From Pseudomonas sp. TH41 (lineage in GTDB: Bacteria; Pseudomonadota; Gammaproteobacteria; Pseudomonadales; Pseudomonadaceae), in NCBI RefSeq assembly GCF_016650695.1, contig NZ_JAEKFH010000003.1:2810001-2874000 (forward strand): a DNA stretch of 64,000 nt. Reading direction: 5' to 3'. Of the stretch, positions 27,044 through 36,444 are shown one piece after another. Below the pieces are notes generated by a model. The model saw only the letters and a list, made by a program, of their open reading frames with translations. It did no database searches and was not told the DNA's origin. The translations under genes were made by a program, and so were the position numbers. Each line of letters begins with the position of its first letter. Position 1 is the stretch's first letter.

Positions 27044-27700
27044 TCAAACGCGCCGCGCATGGTAGAGGCTCACATGCCGAAACTCTTCAGGCTCGGCCAG
27101 ATCCGGCAGGGTCATCGCTTCCAGCATCTCGATGCGTTGATACAACGGATGGCGGAAATCCCTCACCCGTGAATCTGCCACCAATGCCTCTTGGCCACGG
27201 CTCAAGAATTCATCGAGCAACGGCAGATTGGCCCGGTCATAGAGCACATCGGCCACCAAAATCAGGTCAAACCGATCCGCTTCGGCAAAGAAATCCGTCG
27301 AATAGCTGAGGTCTACGCCATTGAGTTGTGCATTTGCCCGACAGGCGGCAATCGCCAGCGGGTCCAGGTCGCAGGCCACCACTTCCAGGGCCCCGGCCTT
27401 CACCGCCGCAATCCCCGCGACCCCGGAACCGGCGCCGAAATCCAGCACTCGTTTGCCTTTGACCCACTCGGGAAATGCCGCCAGATAACGGGCAACCGCC
27501 AAACCGCTGGCCCAGCAGAAACTCCAGTACGGCGGTTCATGCAGAATCCGCCGGGTTTCCTCGGGACTGAACGCACGGTCCATATTGTCGCCGTCGATCA
27601 GCCACAGCTTCAGGTCCGTATCCGGCAAGGCGACAGGGACAAGCTGCGCATCGCCGAGCAGTTCACTTAACGCCTGTTGCAGGTCGAGCGGTGCCGTCAT
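27044..27700 (-). CDS. Class I SAM-dependent methyltransferase (PrmA/ETFB-KMT-like)
   Basis: 218 residues. The SAM-binding motif I is LDFGAGSGVAGIAA (about 86-99), the acidic motif VACDLDPLA and motif DLILVADVLYDR follow. The N-terminal part PPYWSFCWASGLAVARYL is typical of the METTL20/ETF-beta lysine methyltransferase and L11 methyltransferase group. The target is probably a protein lysine, but this cannot be decided from sequence. Its start overlaps the upstream lipoprotein gene by 4 bases (ATGA). Confidence 0.85.
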   Translation of the reverse strand: MTAPLDLQQALSELLGDAQLVPVALPDTDLKLWLIDGDNMDRAFSPEETRRILHEPPYWSFCWASGLAVARYLAAFPEWVKGKRVLDFGAGSGVAGIAAVKAGALEVVACDLDPLAIAACRANAQLNGVDLSYSTDFFAEADRFDLILVADVLYDRANLPLLDEFLSRGQEALVADSRVRDFRHPLYQRIEMLEAMTLPDLAEPEEFRHVSLYHARRV

Positions 27701-28161
27701 GGTGCTTTGACGAATTGCAGTTGGCCCAGCGCCTGCGTGGTTGGCTGGGTGATGGCCCGAGACGGCAGATGCAAGATCAACTGACCGGACTGGCTGGCGC
27801 GACCACGCAATTCAACGCGGCTGCCGACCGGGAACGAATCCGGGTTGAAGCGCAGATGGAACGGCAGAATTTGATTGGTGCCGATCAGGCTGGAACTGGC
27901 CAGCAATTGTTGCGGGCGACCCTTTTCGTCGATCACCAGCAACGCCAGTTCGACTTCGGCCCCGCTCGGCACGCCTTGCAAGGTACCGCTCAATTCACGC
28001 TGATAGGCGGGCAGTGGACCGAGGTCGGCTGCCTCCTTGGCTTTCTTCTGTGCCTGTTGCGACGCGGGGCCTGGCGTTGGCGGCTGGGGCTTGGGCGCAT
28101 TGCTGCCACAGGCCACCAGCAGGCTGAAAACACTGAGCAAAACGAGCGGTCTTAGGGACAT
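27697..28161 (-). CDS. YbaY-family lipoprotein
   Basis: 154 residues from ATG 28161, which has GGAG at a proper distance; frame-open codons upstream lack signals. Signal peptide with lipobox LLVACGS gives Cys18 or so as the lipidated residue, then a Pro/Gln-rich linker (PKPQPPTPGPAS) and a beta-sandwich domain with SGTLQGVPSGAEVELALLVID, as in YbaY/HslJ-type proteins. It should be anchored in the outer membrane. Function is unknown. It is co-translated with the methyltransferase gene and divergent from nrdR. Confidence 0.85.
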   Translation of the reverse strand: MSLRPLVLLSVFSLLVACGSNAPKPQPPTPGPASQQAQKKAKEAADLGPLPAYQRELSGTLQGVPSGAEVELALLVIDEKGRPQQLLASSSLIGTNQILPFHLRFNPDSFPVGSRVELRGRASQSGQLILHLPSRAITQPTTQALGQLQFVKAP

Positions 28162-28290
28162 TTGCGGCTCCAGCGAGGTGAAATCCATGATCAGGCTTAA
28201 TATAGCCCGTCTGTATACCGCAAACCCTATGGCTTGTCTTGCCACCGGGATGCGCTACCATGGCCCTCCCTTTTTTTGTTGCCTGCCACC

Positions 28291-28755
28291 ATGCACTGTC
28301 CCTTCTGCGGTGCCAACGACACCAAGGTCATTGACTCGCGTCTGGTCGCCGAGGGCGAACAGGTGCGCCGCCGGCGTGAATGCCTGGCCTGCGGCGAGCG
28401 TTTTACGACGTTCGAGACTGCTGAACTGGTGTTGCCGCGCCTGATCAAAACCGACGGCAGCCGTCAGCCGTTCGACGAAGAAAAACTCCGCGCCGGCATG
28501 CAGCGTGCGCTGGAGAAGCGCCCGGTGAGTGTCGAGCGCCTCGAATCGTCGCTGGTGCACATCAAACACAAGCTGCGCGCCACCGGCGAGCGTGAGGTCA
28601 AATCCCTCGTGGTCGGTGAACTGGTGATGGCCGAGCTGCAAAAGCTCGACGAAGTCGCCTATATCCGCTTCGCTTCGGTGTATCGCCGCTTCCAGGACCT
28701 CAATGAGTTCCGCGAAGAAATCGATCGCCTGGCCCGTGAACCGGTGAAAGAATGA
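28291..28755 (+). CDS. nrdR: Transcriptional repressor NrdR
   Basis: 154 residues. N-terminal zinc ribbon with C3, C6, C31 and C34, basic patch RRRRE, then an ATP-cone domain (about 49-139, [20 protein letters not shown]). NrdR senses ATP/dATP and represses ribonucleotide reductase genes. The gene leads the riboflavin cluster, with a 4-base overlap to ribD, a common gammaproteobacterial arrangement. Length and motifs are fully typical. Confidence 0.98.
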   Translation: MHCPFCGANDTKVIDSRLVAEGEQVRRRRECLACGERFTTFETAELVLPRLIKTDGSRQPFDEEKLRAGMQRALEKRPVSVERLESSLVHIKHKLRATGEREVKSLVVGELVMAELQKLDEVAYIRFASVYRRFQDLNEFREEIDRLAREPVKE

Positions 28756-29885
28756 CCACGTCCCCAGAACAAGCCATCCTCGACGCCCATTACATGGCCC
28801 GCGCCCTGGAACTGGCGCGCAAAGGACATTACACGACGCACCCCAACCCTCGGGTGGGCTGCGTGATCGTGCGTGACGGGCAGATTGTCGGCGAAGGCTG
28901 GCATGTGCGTACCGGCGAACCCCACGCCGAAGTCCATGCCCTGCGCGCCGCTGGCGACAAGGCCCGGGGCGCCACCGCTTACGTCACCCTCGAACCTTGC
29001 AGTCACCACGGCCGCACGCCGCCCTGCGCCGATGCGCTGGTGAATGCCGGCGTGGCGCGCGTGGTTGCCGCCATGCAGGACCCGAATCCTTCGGTTGCCG
29101 GTCGTGGCATGCAGCGTCTGGCCCAGGCCGGCATCGCCATTGAAAGCGGCGTGCTGGAAGGCGAGGCGCGAAAGCTGAACGAAGGCTTCCTCAAACGCAT
29201 GGAACACGGCTTGCCGTTCGTGCGGGTCAAGCTGGCCATGAGCCTTGACGGTCGCACGGCGATGGAAAGCGGTGAGAGTCAATGGATAACCGGCCCGGCC
29301 GCGCGCTCGGCGGTACAACGCCTGCGCGCTCAGGCCAGTGTGGTGCTGACGGGCGCCGACACGGTGTTGGCAGACAATGCCCGGCTGACCGTGCGCGCCG
29401 ATGAACTTGGCCTGGATGCCGAGCAAGCGGCGTTGGCCATGAGCCGTCCGCCGCTGCGCGTGCTGATCGATGGCCGCTTGCGAGTGCCATTGGATGCGCC
29501 GTTCTTCAAGGCAGGCCCGGCGTTGGTTGCCACTTGCATGGCGATCGAAGAGCAATACGCCAACGGCCCGGAATGCCTGATCGTGGCCGGCGATGATGGC
29601 TTGGTTGACCTGCGCAAGTTGCTGGTCGAACTGGCCAATCGCGGGGTCAACGAAGTGTTGGTCGAGGCCGGTCCGCGACTGGCGGGAGCGTTTGCCCAGC
29701 AAGGTCTGGTGGATGAGTTCCAGATTTTCATCGCCGGCAAGTTCCTCGGTTCTACGGCACGGCCGCTGCTGGACTGGCCGCTCGCGCAAATGAAGGATGC
29801 GCCCGAGCTCAACATCATCGAAATTCGCGCGGTTGGCGATGATTGGCGAGTCATCGCCATTCCTGTGCCATCAGCGAGCGTATAA
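28752..29885 (+). CDS. ribD: Bifunctional riboflavin deaminase/reductase RibD
   Basis: 377 residues. The N-terminal deaminase carries the zinc site H58-A-E60, C83 and C92 ([12 protein letters not shown]). The C-terminal reductase domain starts near residue 150 ([15 protein letters not shown]) and uses NADPH. It carries out steps two and three of riboflavin synthesis from the GTP-derived pyrimidine. It overlaps nrdR by 4 bases. It is followed after 46 bases by ribE. Confidence 0.98.
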   Translation: MTTSPEQAILDAHYMARALELARKGHYTTHPNPRVGCVIVRDGQIVGEGWHVRTGEPHAEVHALRAAGDKARGATAYVTLEPCSHHGRTPPCADALVNAGVARVVAAMQDPNPSVAGRGMQRLAQAGIAIESGVLEGEARKLNEGFLKRMEHGLPFVRVKLAMSLDGRTAMESGESQWITGPAARSAVQRLRAQASVVLTGADTVLADNARLTVRADELGLDAEQAALAMSRPPLRVLIDGRLRVPLDAPFFKAGPALVATCMAIEEQYANGPECLIVAGDDGLVDLRKLLVELANRGVNEVLVEAGPRLAGAFAQQGLVDEFQIFIAGKFLGSTARPLLDWPLAQMKDAPELNIIEIRAVGDDWRVIAIPVPSASV

Positions 29886-29931
29886 TTCCTGGCCGCAGCC
29901 TAGCGACGGCTTTGTTCTCGAGGAGGACTCC

Positions 29932-30597
29932 ATGTTTACCGGCATCATCGAATCCATCGGCAGTATTCGTGCATTGACCCCCAAGGGCGGAGATGTGCGG
30001 GTACACGTAGAAACCGGCAAGCTCGATTTGAGCGACGTCAAGCTGGGCGACAGCATCGCGGTCAACGGCGTCTGCCTGACGGCGGTTGAACTGCCAGGCA
30101 ACGGCTTTGCGGCGGACGTCAGTCGCGAAACACTCGACTGCACCGCGATGAATGACCTGAAAAGCGGCAGCCCGGTCAACCTGGAAAAAGCCCTGACCCC
30201 GACCACTCGCCTCGGCGGGCACCTGGTTAGCGGTCACGTCGACGGCGTGGGCGAAGTGATTGCCCGCACCGAGAACGCGCGCGCCGTGGAATTCCGCATC
30301 CGTGCCCCGAAAGAACTGGCCAAGTACATCGCCCATAAAGGCTCGATCACCGTCGACGGCACCAGCCTGACCGTGAACGCCGTCGATGGCGCCGAATTCC
30401 TGTTGACCATCATTCCGCACACCCTGAGCGAAACCATCATGGCGTCGTACCAGCCAGGTCGCCGGGTGAATCTGGAAGTCGATTTGCTGGCCCGTTATCT
30501 GGAGCGCCTGTTGCTGGGCGACAAGGCGGCTGAGTCCACGGCCGGCAGCACCATTACCGAAAGCTTTCTGGCCGCCAACGGCTACCTCAAATCCTGA
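29932..30597 (+). CDS. ribE: Riboflavin synthase, alpha chain
   Basis: 221 residues from ATG 29932 with ribosome-binding site GAGGAG. An in-frame upstream extension is not needed. It begins MFTGIIESIG, the hallmark of riboflavin synthase, and has two tandem lumazine-binding domains (about 1-96 and 97-200; GVCLTAV in the first, GTSLTVN in the second). It dismutates two lumazine molecules into riboflavin, taking its substrate from RibH in the same cluster. The 46-base gap before it is too short for an FMN riboswitch. Confidence 0.97.
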   Translation: MFTGIIESIGSIRALTPKGGDVRVHVETGKLDLSDVKLGDSIAVNGVCLTAVELPGNGFAADVSRETLDCTAMNDLKSGSPVNLEKALTPTTRLGGHLVSGHVDGVGEVIARTENARAVEFRIRAPKELAKYIAHKGSITVDGTSLTVNAVDGAEFLLTIIPHTLSETIMASYQPGRRVNLEVDLLARYLERLLLGDKAAESTAGSTITESFLAANGYLKS

Positions 30598-30613
30598 CCC
30601 AAGGGGGTGCCTT

Positions 30614-31705
30614 GTGGCGCTCAATAGCATCGAAGAACTAGTTGAAGACATCCGCCAAGGCAAGATGGTCATCCTCATGGATGACGAAGACCGCGAGAAC
30701 GAAGGCGACCTGATCATGGCCGCCGAGTGCTGCCAGCCTGAACACATCAACTTCATGGCCAAGCACGCCCGTGGCCTGATCTGCATGCCGATGAGCCGTG
30801 AGCGCTGCGAACTGCTGAAGCTGCCATTGATGGCGCCACGCAACGGTTCCGGTTTCGGCACCAAGTTCACCGTGTCCATCGAAGCCGCCACCGGCGTGAC
30901 CACCGGCATCTCTGCCGCCGACCGTGCGCGCACCGTGCAGGCGGCTGCCGCAAAAGACGCCAAGGCTGAAGACATCGTCAGCCCCGGCCACATCTTCCCG
31001 CTGATGGCACAGGCTGGCGGCACCCTGGCGCGGGCCGGCCACACCGAAGCGGCGTGCGACCTGGCGCGCATGGCCGGTTTCGAGCCAAGTGGCGTGATCT
31101 GCGAAGTGATGAACGACGACGGCACCATGTCCCGTCGCGCGGAGCTTGAGACGTTTGCGGCCGAACACAACATCAAGATCGGCACCATCGCCGACCTGAT
31201 TCACTACCGGATGATCCACGAACGTACCGTTCAGCGGATTGCCGAGCAGCCACTGGACAGCGAACTGGGCCAATTCAACCTGGTGACCTATCGTGATTCC
31301 GTGGAAGGCGACGTGCACATGGCCCTGACCCTGGGCACCGTGTGCGCCGAAGAACCGACCCTGGTTCGGGTGCATAACATGGACCCGCTGCGTGACCTGC
31401 TGATGGTCAAGCAGCCTGGCCGCTGGAGCCTGCGGGCCGCCATGGCCGCGGTTGCCGAGGCCGGCAGCGGTGTGGTGCTGTTGCTCGGTCACCCGCTCGA
31501 TGGCGACGTGTTGCTGGCGCACATTCGTGAAACCGCCGACCAGGCCGTCGTGAAAAAACCGACCACCTACAGCATCGTCGGTGCCGGTTCGCAGATCCTT
31601 CGGGACCTGGGCGTGCGCAAAATGCGTTTGATGAGTGCGCCAATGAAATTTAATGCGATATCCGGTTTCGATCTGGAAGTTGTAGAATACGTGCCCTCCG
31701 AATAA
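30614..31705 (+). CDS. ribB: 3,4-dihydroxy-2-butanone 4-phosphate synthase with degenerate GTP cyclohydrolase II domain (RibBX type)
   Basis: 363 residues, GTG start with AAGGGGG upstream. Residues 1-203 are an intact RibB (DDEDRENEGDL near 23-33, HTEAACDLARMAG). The remaining 160 residues have the shape of GTP cyclohydrolase II, but where the enzyme has the zinc motif HSECLTGD...CDC this protein reads HNMDPLRD and has none of the three cysteines. It therefore should not cleave GTP; the real ribA lies at 35411. The same hybrid is described as RibBX in Shewanella. The role of the extra domain is open. Confidence 0.94.
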   Translation: MALNSIEELVEDIRQGKMVILMDDEDRENEGDLIMAAECCQPEHINFMAKHARGLICMPMSRERCELLKLPLMAPRNGSGFGTKFTVSIEAATGVTTGISAADRARTVQAAAAKDAKAEDIVSPGHIFPLMAQAGGTLARAGHTEAACDLARMAGFEPSGVICEVMNDDGTMSRRAELETFAAEHNIKIGTIADLIHYRMIHERTVQRIAEQPLDSELGQFNLVTYRDSVEGDVHMALTLGTVCAEEPTLVRVHNMDPLRDLLMVKQPGRWSLRAAMAAVAEAGSGVVLLLGHPLDGDVLLAHIRETADQAVVKKPTTYSIVGAGSQILRDLGVRKMRLMSAPMKFNAISGFDLEVVEYVPSE

Positions 31706-31743
31706 TGACTGGTTGTTCCCGGCATTGTTGACTGAGATCCATT

Positions 31744-31833
31744 GTGGTGAGGGGATTTATCCCCGTTGGGCTGCGCAGCGGCCCCTTTTTTGGGACTGCT
31801 GCGCAGTCCAACGGGGATAAATCCCCTCGCCAC
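31744..31833. repeat. REPIN of a third family (GTGGTGAGGGGATTTATCCC)
   Basis: Inverted GTGGTGAGGGGATTTATCCC and complement enclose nested inverted GCTGCGCAGC copies and a T6 run. It lies in the 237-base gap between ribB and ribH. The gap also contains the small hairpin GGGACGC...GCGTCCC at 31898-31920 just before ribH. Confidence 0.9.
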
Positions 31834-31942
31834 AGGGGTGTAAGTGAACGGCAATGCGGTATATCCGGTCCTTGATTCGCGGCTAACAAATCACTGAGGG
31901 ACGCGTAGAAAATGCGTCCCGGCTCTTTAAGAGATCTAACGA

Positions 31943-32419
31943 ATGACCCTGAAGACCATCGAAGGTACCTTCATCGCCCCTAAAGGCCGCTACGCTTTGG
32001 TAGTAGGCCGTTTCAACAGCTTCGTCGTTGAAAGCCTGGTCAGCGGTGCAGTTGATGCCCTGGTTCGCCATGGCGTGAGCGAAAGCGACATCACCATCAT
32101 CCGTGCGCCTGGCGCCTTCGAAATCCCGCTGGTTGCGCAAAAAGTCGCTCAGAAGGGCGAGTACGCGGCAATCATCGCGTTGGGCGCAGTCATTCGTGGC
32201 GGTACTCCGCACTTCGAATACGTGGCTGGCGAATGCACCAAGGGCCTGGCCCAGGTGTCCATGGAGTTTGGCGTACCGGTCGCTTTCGGCGTCCTGACCG
32301 TTGATTCCATCGAGCAAGCCATCGAACGTTCCGGCACCAAGGCCGGTAACAAAGGTGCTGAAGCTGCCCTGTCCGCTCTGGAAATGGTCAGCCTGCTGGC
32401 GCAGTTGGAGGCCAAGTGA
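31943..32419 (+). CDS. ribH: 6,7-dimethyl-8-ribityllumazine synthase
   Basis: 158 residues. Typical lumazine synthase: [30 protein letters not shown] and the [15 protein letters not shown] phosphate-binding region with the catalytic His. It joins the RibD product and the RibB product to make lumazine for RibE. It overlaps nusB by 4 bases (GTGA). The 237-base gap upstream with a REPIN and a small hairpin suggests it may have its own promoter. Confidence 0.98.
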   Translation: MTLKTIEGTFIAPKGRYALVVGRFNSFVVESLVSGAVDALVRHGVSESDITIIRAPGAFEIPLVAQKVAQKGEYAAIIALGAVIRGGTPHFEYVAGECTKGLAQVSMEFGVPVAFGVLTVDSIEQAIERSGTKAGNKGAEAALSALEMVSLLAQLEAK

Positions 32420-32916
32420 TTAGCGACGAAAGTGATCGTTTCAACCCGCGCGATCCGAAACCTGCGGACGCTGGCAAGCCATCCAAGAGCGTCAAGCGTC
32501 GCGAAGCCCGTCAGCTCGCGACTCAGGCGCTGTACCAATGGCACATGGCCAAAACTTCGCTGAACGAAATCGAAGCGCAGTTCCGGGTCGATAACGATTT
32601 CAGTGATGTCGATGCCGCCTACTTCCACGACATCCTGCACGGTGTACCGGCGCACAAGACCGAGATCGATTCTGCGCTCGCTCCGTGCCTGGACATCACC
32701 ATTGATGAGCTCGATCCGGTTGAACTGGCCGTTCTGCGCCTGTCCACCTGGGAGCTGATCAAGCGTGTCGATGTGCCGTACCGCGTTGTGATCAACGAAG
32801 GGATCGAACTGGCCAAGGTCTACGGTTCCACCGACGGCCACAAGTTCGTCAACGGCGTACTCGACAAGCTGGCCTCGCGTCTGCGTGAAGCTGAAGTGAA
32901 GGCGTTCAAGCGCTAA
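32416..32916 (+). CDS. nusB: Transcription antitermination factor NusB
   Basis: 166 residues, GTG start within the ribH stop. All-helical NusB with [16 protein letters not shown] near 27-42 and [13 protein letters not shown] at the end; the N-terminus carries an extra polar 20 residues. NusB binds boxA RNA with NusE (S10) for rRNA antitermination. ribH-nusB linkage is widely conserved. 18 bases separate it from thiL. Confidence 0.97.
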   Translation: MISDESDRFNPRDPKPADAGKPSKSVKRREARQLATQALYQWHMAKTSLNEIEAQFRVDNDFSDVDAAYFHDILHGVPAHKTEIDSALAPCLDITIDELDPVELAVLRLSTWELIKRVDVPYRVVINEGIELAKVYGSTDGHKFVNGVLDKLASRLREAEVKAFKR

Positions 32917-32934
32917 CCAGCGCTTGAATTTGCA

Positions 32935-33900
32935 ATGGGCGAGTTTGAGCTGATCCGCAATTTCTTCGCCGCCGCGCCTTGTGCGCAAGGCGGTGAGGGC
33001 GTTGCCCTGGGGATCGGCGACGACTGCGCCTTGCTGGCTGTTCCCCCCGGGGAACAGTTGGCAATTTCCACCGACACCCTCGTTGCCGGTGTGCATTTCG
33101 CAGATCCCTGCGACCCGTTTCTGCTCGGTCAGCGTTCGCTGGCCGTGGCCGTCAGCGATTTGGCTGCCATGGGCGCCACCCCCGTTGCCTTTACCCTTGC
33201 CTTGACCTTGCCGACGGTGACCGCCGATTGGCTGGATGCCTACGCCCGTGGTTTGAATGTCATGGCGCAGAGTTGTGGCGTGGCACTGGTTGGGGGCGAC
33301 ACCACCCGCGGGCCGTTGAGCCTGACAATGACGGTGTTTGGGCGCGTGCCGGCCGGCCAGGCGTTGACGCGAAGTGGTGCACAACCGGGCGATTTACTGT
33401 GTGTCGGTGGCGAGCTGGGCAATGCCGCCGGAGCCTTGCCGCTGGTGCTGGGTCAACGGACCGCTGATCAAGCCATCGGCGATCCGCTGCTGCGCCATTA
33501 CTGGTCGCCACAACCGCAACTGGCCCTCGGTCAGGCGTTGCGCGGCAAGGCCACTGCAGCCCTTGATATCTCCGATGGGTTACTGGCGGACTGCGGGCAT
33601 ATTGCGCTCGCATCGAAGGTCGGCGTTCAGGTTGAGCGGAGTAAGCTGCCACTGTCGCAGGCGTTAGTGGCGTTCCTCGGTCAGTCAGGCGCCGAAGACG
33701 CCGCCCTGAGTGGTGGCGATGATTACGTGCTGGCCTTCACCTTGCCGCCCGTCGAATTGCCCCGGTTGCTGGCGGGTGGCTGGCCGATCCATGTGGTCGG
33801 TCGTGTGGTGACGGGGCAGGGTGTTGTGCTAATGGATGCCGATGGACAAGACATCACCCCGCAAACCCGGGGCTACCAACATTTTCGGGAGACACCGTGA
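32935..33900 (+). CDS. thiL: Thiamine-monophosphate kinase
   Basis: 321 residues. Starts MGEFELIRNFF; metal and substrate sites GIGDDCALL (about 25-33), STDTLVAGVHF and GGDTTRG are intact, as is the C-terminal GGDDYVLAFT. It phosphorylates thiamine phosphate to thiamine diphosphate, the cofactor of Dxs encoded nearby. It overlaps pgpA by 4 bases. Confidence 0.97.
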   Translation: MGEFELIRNFFAAAPCAQGGEGVALGIGDDCALLAVPPGEQLAISTDTLVAGVHFADPCDPFLLGQRSLAVAVSDLAAMGATPVAFTLALTLPTVTADWLDAYARGLNVMAQSCGVALVGGDTTRGPLSLTMTVFGRVPAGQALTRSGAQPGDLLCVGGELGNAAGALPLVLGQRTADQAIGDPLLRHYWSPQPQLALGQALRGKATAALDISDGLLADCGHIALASKVGVQVERSKLPLSQALVAFLGQSGAEDAALSGGDDYVLAFTLPPVELPRLLAGGWPIHVVGRVVTGQGVVLMDADGQDITPQTRGYQHFRETP

Positions 33901-34400
33901 CAGATCATCCCAAACAGGTGCCGGCGGAATTCGTACCGCCGTCGGTCTGGCGCAATCCATGGCATTTCCTGGCGTTCGGCTTCGGCTCGGGCACCTTGCC
34001 AAAAGCCCCCGGCACCTGGGGGTCGCTGGTTGCGCTACCTTTTATTCCGTTGTGGCAGATGTTGCCCGACTGGGGCTATTGGCTGATGCTCGGCATCACC
34101 ATGCTGTTCGGTTTCTGGTTATGCGGCAAAGTCGCCGACGATTTGCGGGTGCACGATCACGAAGGCATCGTCTGGGATGAAATGGTCGGGATGTGGATCA
34201 CCCTGTGGCTGGTGCCGGAGGGATGGTACTGGTTGCTGGCGGGGTTCCTGATGTTCCGCTTCTTCGACATTCTCAAGCCGTGGCCGATTCGCTGGATCGA
34301 CCGGCATGTGCATGGCGGCGTCGGGATCATGCTCGATGACGTATTGGCCGGGGTGTTTGCGTGGTTGGCGATGCAAGGGCTGGTCAGGCTCTTCGCCTGA
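33897..34400 (+). CDS. pgpA: Phosphatidylglycerophosphatase A
   Basis: 167 residues, GTG start inside the thiL stop. Motifs GFGSGTLPKAPGTWGSL (about 28-44), HEGIVWDEMVGMW and FRFFDILKPWPI are diagnostic. Four hydrophobic segments place it in the inner membrane. It removes the phosphate of phosphatidylglycerophosphate to give phosphatidylglycerol, the substrate of ClsB elsewhere in this window. Confidence 0.97.
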   Translation: MTDHPKQVPAEFVPPSVWRNPWHFLAFGFGSGTLPKAPGTWGSLVALPFIPLWQMLPDWGYWLMLGITMLFGFWLCGKVADDLRVHDHEGIVWDEMVGMWITLWLVPEGWYWLLAGFLMFRFFDILKPWPIRWIDRHVHGGVGIMLDDVLAGVFAWLAMQGLVRLFA

Positions 34401-34423
34401 GGATCAAGCTGGGAGGACTAGGG

Positions 34424-35161
34424 ATGGCTCGACGCTGGTTGGCTGTGATGGTTTTCGCGATGTTGGGCTCACTGGTGCAGGCGAGTGACGCGCCGACGAC
34501 GCCGTCCGTGATTCATCTGGCCAGCGAAGAATGGCAAGACTACACCGCCGCCGATGGTCATGGTCTGGGCTGGGACGTCTTGCGGGAAGTGTTCGAGCCC
34601 GCCGGCGTCAAACTGGATATTCGTATCGAGCCCTACACGCGCTCCATTGGCCTGGCGCAGCGTGGCGAAGTGGACGCCTGTGTCGGCGGCTATCGCGATG
34701 AAGTCAGCGACTTGCTGTACCCGCGCTGGAATTACGATACCGATCACATCTATGCCCTGGGTCTGGCCACTAATCCGGCACCGACCCCGGAAACGCTGGG
34801 CACCTATCGACTGGCCTGGGTTCGCGGCTATGAGTTCCAGGCCTACCTGCCTAACGTGAACCGCTACAACGAAGTGGTACGGCGCACCGGAATTCTGTCG
34901 ATGCTGACCCACAACCGCGCCGACTACTACATCGATGCGCTGACCGAAGTGGATTTCATTGTCAGCCGGGCCAAGGATCCGTCGCAGTACCGTCGCACCC
35001 ACATCGCCGAATTGCCGCTGTACCTGTGTTTTGCCAATACTCCCAAGGCTCGCGCATTGATGGCGCTGTTCGATCAGCGCATGGAGCAATTGGTGAAGAA
35101 TGGTCATTTGAAACCAATCTTCGAGCGCTGGAAGCAGCCGTATCCGTTTGATTCAAACTGA
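34424..35161 (+). CDS. Periplasmic solute-binding protein, amino-acid ABC type (SBP_bac_3)
   Basis: 245 residues from ATG 34424 (GGGAGGA upstream). Signal peptide MARRWLAVMVFAMLGSLVQA. The mature part is a type-3 extracellular solute-binding fold (LGWDVLREVFEPAGVKLDIRIEPYTRSIGLAQRGEVDACVGGY is the characteristic ligand-site region). No permease or ATPase gene is nearby, so it is an orphan and might serve as a sensor or partner of a distant transporter. The ligand is unknown. Confidence 0.88.
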   Translation: MARRWLAVMVFAMLGSLVQASDAPTTPSVIHLASEEWQDYTAADGHGLGWDVLREVFEPAGVKLDIRIEPYTRSIGLAQRGEVDACVGGYRDEVSDLLYPRWNYDTDHIYALGLATNPAPTPETLGTYRLAWVRGYEFQAYLPNVNRYNEVVRRTGILSMLTHNRADYYIDALTEVDFIVSRAKDPSQYRRTHIAELPLYLCFANTPKARALMALFDQRMEQLVKNGHLKPIFERWKQPYPFDSN

Positions 35162-35192
35162 ACACAACGCTTGAAACCGAAGATAAAACCCC

Positions 35193-35277
35193 TTGTAGGA
35201 GCGAGCTTGCTCGCGATGGTGGGTCAGTCAACACTCAGGTATCTGACACTCCATCGCGAGCAAGCTCGCTCCTACAG
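35193..35277. repeat. REPIN (TGTAGGAGCGAGC family)
   Basis: Inverted REP pair in the 249-base gap between the solute-binding protein gene and ribA. The rest of the gap presumably holds the ribA promoter; nothing else is recognisable. Confidence 0.93.
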
Positions 35278-35410
35278 GTTTTAATGCGGGCATCAGTGAT
35301 CTAACTTTTTGATCGTTATGCCCCATAATTCAGCCTAAGCGTCTGTCGGAACGTGCTGTTACAATGCCGCGTCTGCGAATCTCCAGTACTTATTGATCAG
35401 GAGCACACCG

Positions 35411-36028
35411 GTGCCTGTCGTTTTTGTCGCCGCTTCCAAGCTGCCAACGCCTTTTGCGCAATTCACCATGCACGGCTTTCTCGATGAGGAAAACGGGCGT
35501 GAGCACGTTGTACTGAGCCTGGGTGAGTTCGACGATGGTGCTCCGGTGCTCGGCCGGTTGCATTCCGAATGCCTGACCGGCGACGCCTTGTTCAGTCAGC
35601 GTTGCGACTGCGGCTCGCAACTCGAGGCCGCCTTGCAGGCCATCGCCCGCGAAGGTCGTGGCGTGTTGCTCTACTTGCGTCAGGAAGGCCGTGGCATTGG
35701 CCTGCTGAACAAGATCCGCGCCTATGAACTGCAGGACGGCGGCGCCGACACCGTTGAAGCCAACGAGCGTCTGGGCTTTGCCGCCGATCAGCGCGACTAC
35801 GCCATGTGCCTGCCGATGCTTGAGCATCTAGGCGTGAAATCCCTGCGCCTGATGACCAACAACCCACGCAAGGTCAAAGCCTTGACCGACATGGGCATCG
35901 TGGTCGCCGAGCGCGTGCCGCTGCACACTGGCCACAACCCGCACAACAAACTCTATCTGGCGACCAAGGCCAGCAAGCTCGACCACATGATGGGCAACGA
36001 GCACCAGGGCGAGGCGGACCGGGCGTGA
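35411..36028 (+). CDS. ribA: GTP cyclohydrolase II
   Basis: 205 residues from GTG 35411 (CAGGAG 8 bases before); six upstream in-frame codons are not family-like. The zinc ligands C54, C65 and C67 are present in [17 protein letters not shown], and the catalytic region RQEGRGIGL follows. It opens the imidazole ring of GTP, the first step of riboflavin synthesis, and so complements the RibBX-type protein that has lost this activity. It overlaps the next gene by 4 bases. Confidence 0.97.
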   Translation: MPVVFVAASKLPTPFAQFTMHGFLDEENGREHVVLSLGEFDDGAPVLGRLHSECLTGDALFSQRCDCGSQLEAALQAIAREGRGVLLYLRQEGRGIGLLNKIRAYELQDGGADTVEANERLGFAADQRDYAMCLPMLEHLGVKSLRLMTNNPRKVKALTDMGIVVAERVPLHTGHNPHNKLYLATKASKLDHMMGNEHQGEADRA

Positions 36029-36444
36029 CCCGCGGTCAAGTGCGGCGACGACTGTCGGTCAACTGGTGGCAATACCTGGCGTTGGGCCTGTTGCCGCTGT
36101 TCGTGATCAACGGCGTATTTGGTCAGAGCGAGGCGATTCTGCCGGTGCTGGCGATGCCGTTGTTCATCGCCGGTGTGGCCTCAATGTTTGTCAGCCTGAA
36201 ATTTTTTGGTGGCTACAAACATGCGCTGATCGCCACCCAGAAAGCCCTCGATACCCCTGAAGAACCCGCCGCATGGATTACGCTGGCCGGCAAGCGTCGC
36301 ACCGCGTTCCTCGCTGCGGCCTTACCAGCCTGGATCGGGGCGTTGGCGGTGTTTGTCGGCCTTGAAGCCGTGCCGCTGGTGCTGCTGGCGCTGTCGACCA
36401 CGGTGCTGTTCTACCTCTACCGTATCCCGCGTCAACTCGGCTGA
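36025..36444 (+). CDS. Small integral membrane protein of unknown function
   Basis: 139 residues, GTG start overlapping the ribA stop by 4 bases. Four hydrophobic segments (near residues 16-34, 38-60, 93-111 and 114-133) and a basic N-terminus. I recognise no family. It is co-translated with ribA and with the following BtuF-like gene (1-base overlap), so it could help in vitamin transport, but that is only a guess from position. Confidence 0.8.
   Translation: MTRGQVRRRLSVNWWQYLALGLLPLFVINGVFGQSEAILPVLAMPLFIAGVASMFVSLKFFGGYKHALIATQKALDTPEEPAAWITLAGKRRTAFLAAALPAWIGALAVFVGLEAVPLVLLALSTTVLFYLYRIPRQLG

Noticed and set aside
29886..29931. FMN riboswitch before ribE or ribB
   Set aside because: The gaps are 46 and 16 bases, too short for the roughly 130-base element, and no conserved RFN stems are visible before ribD or ribH.
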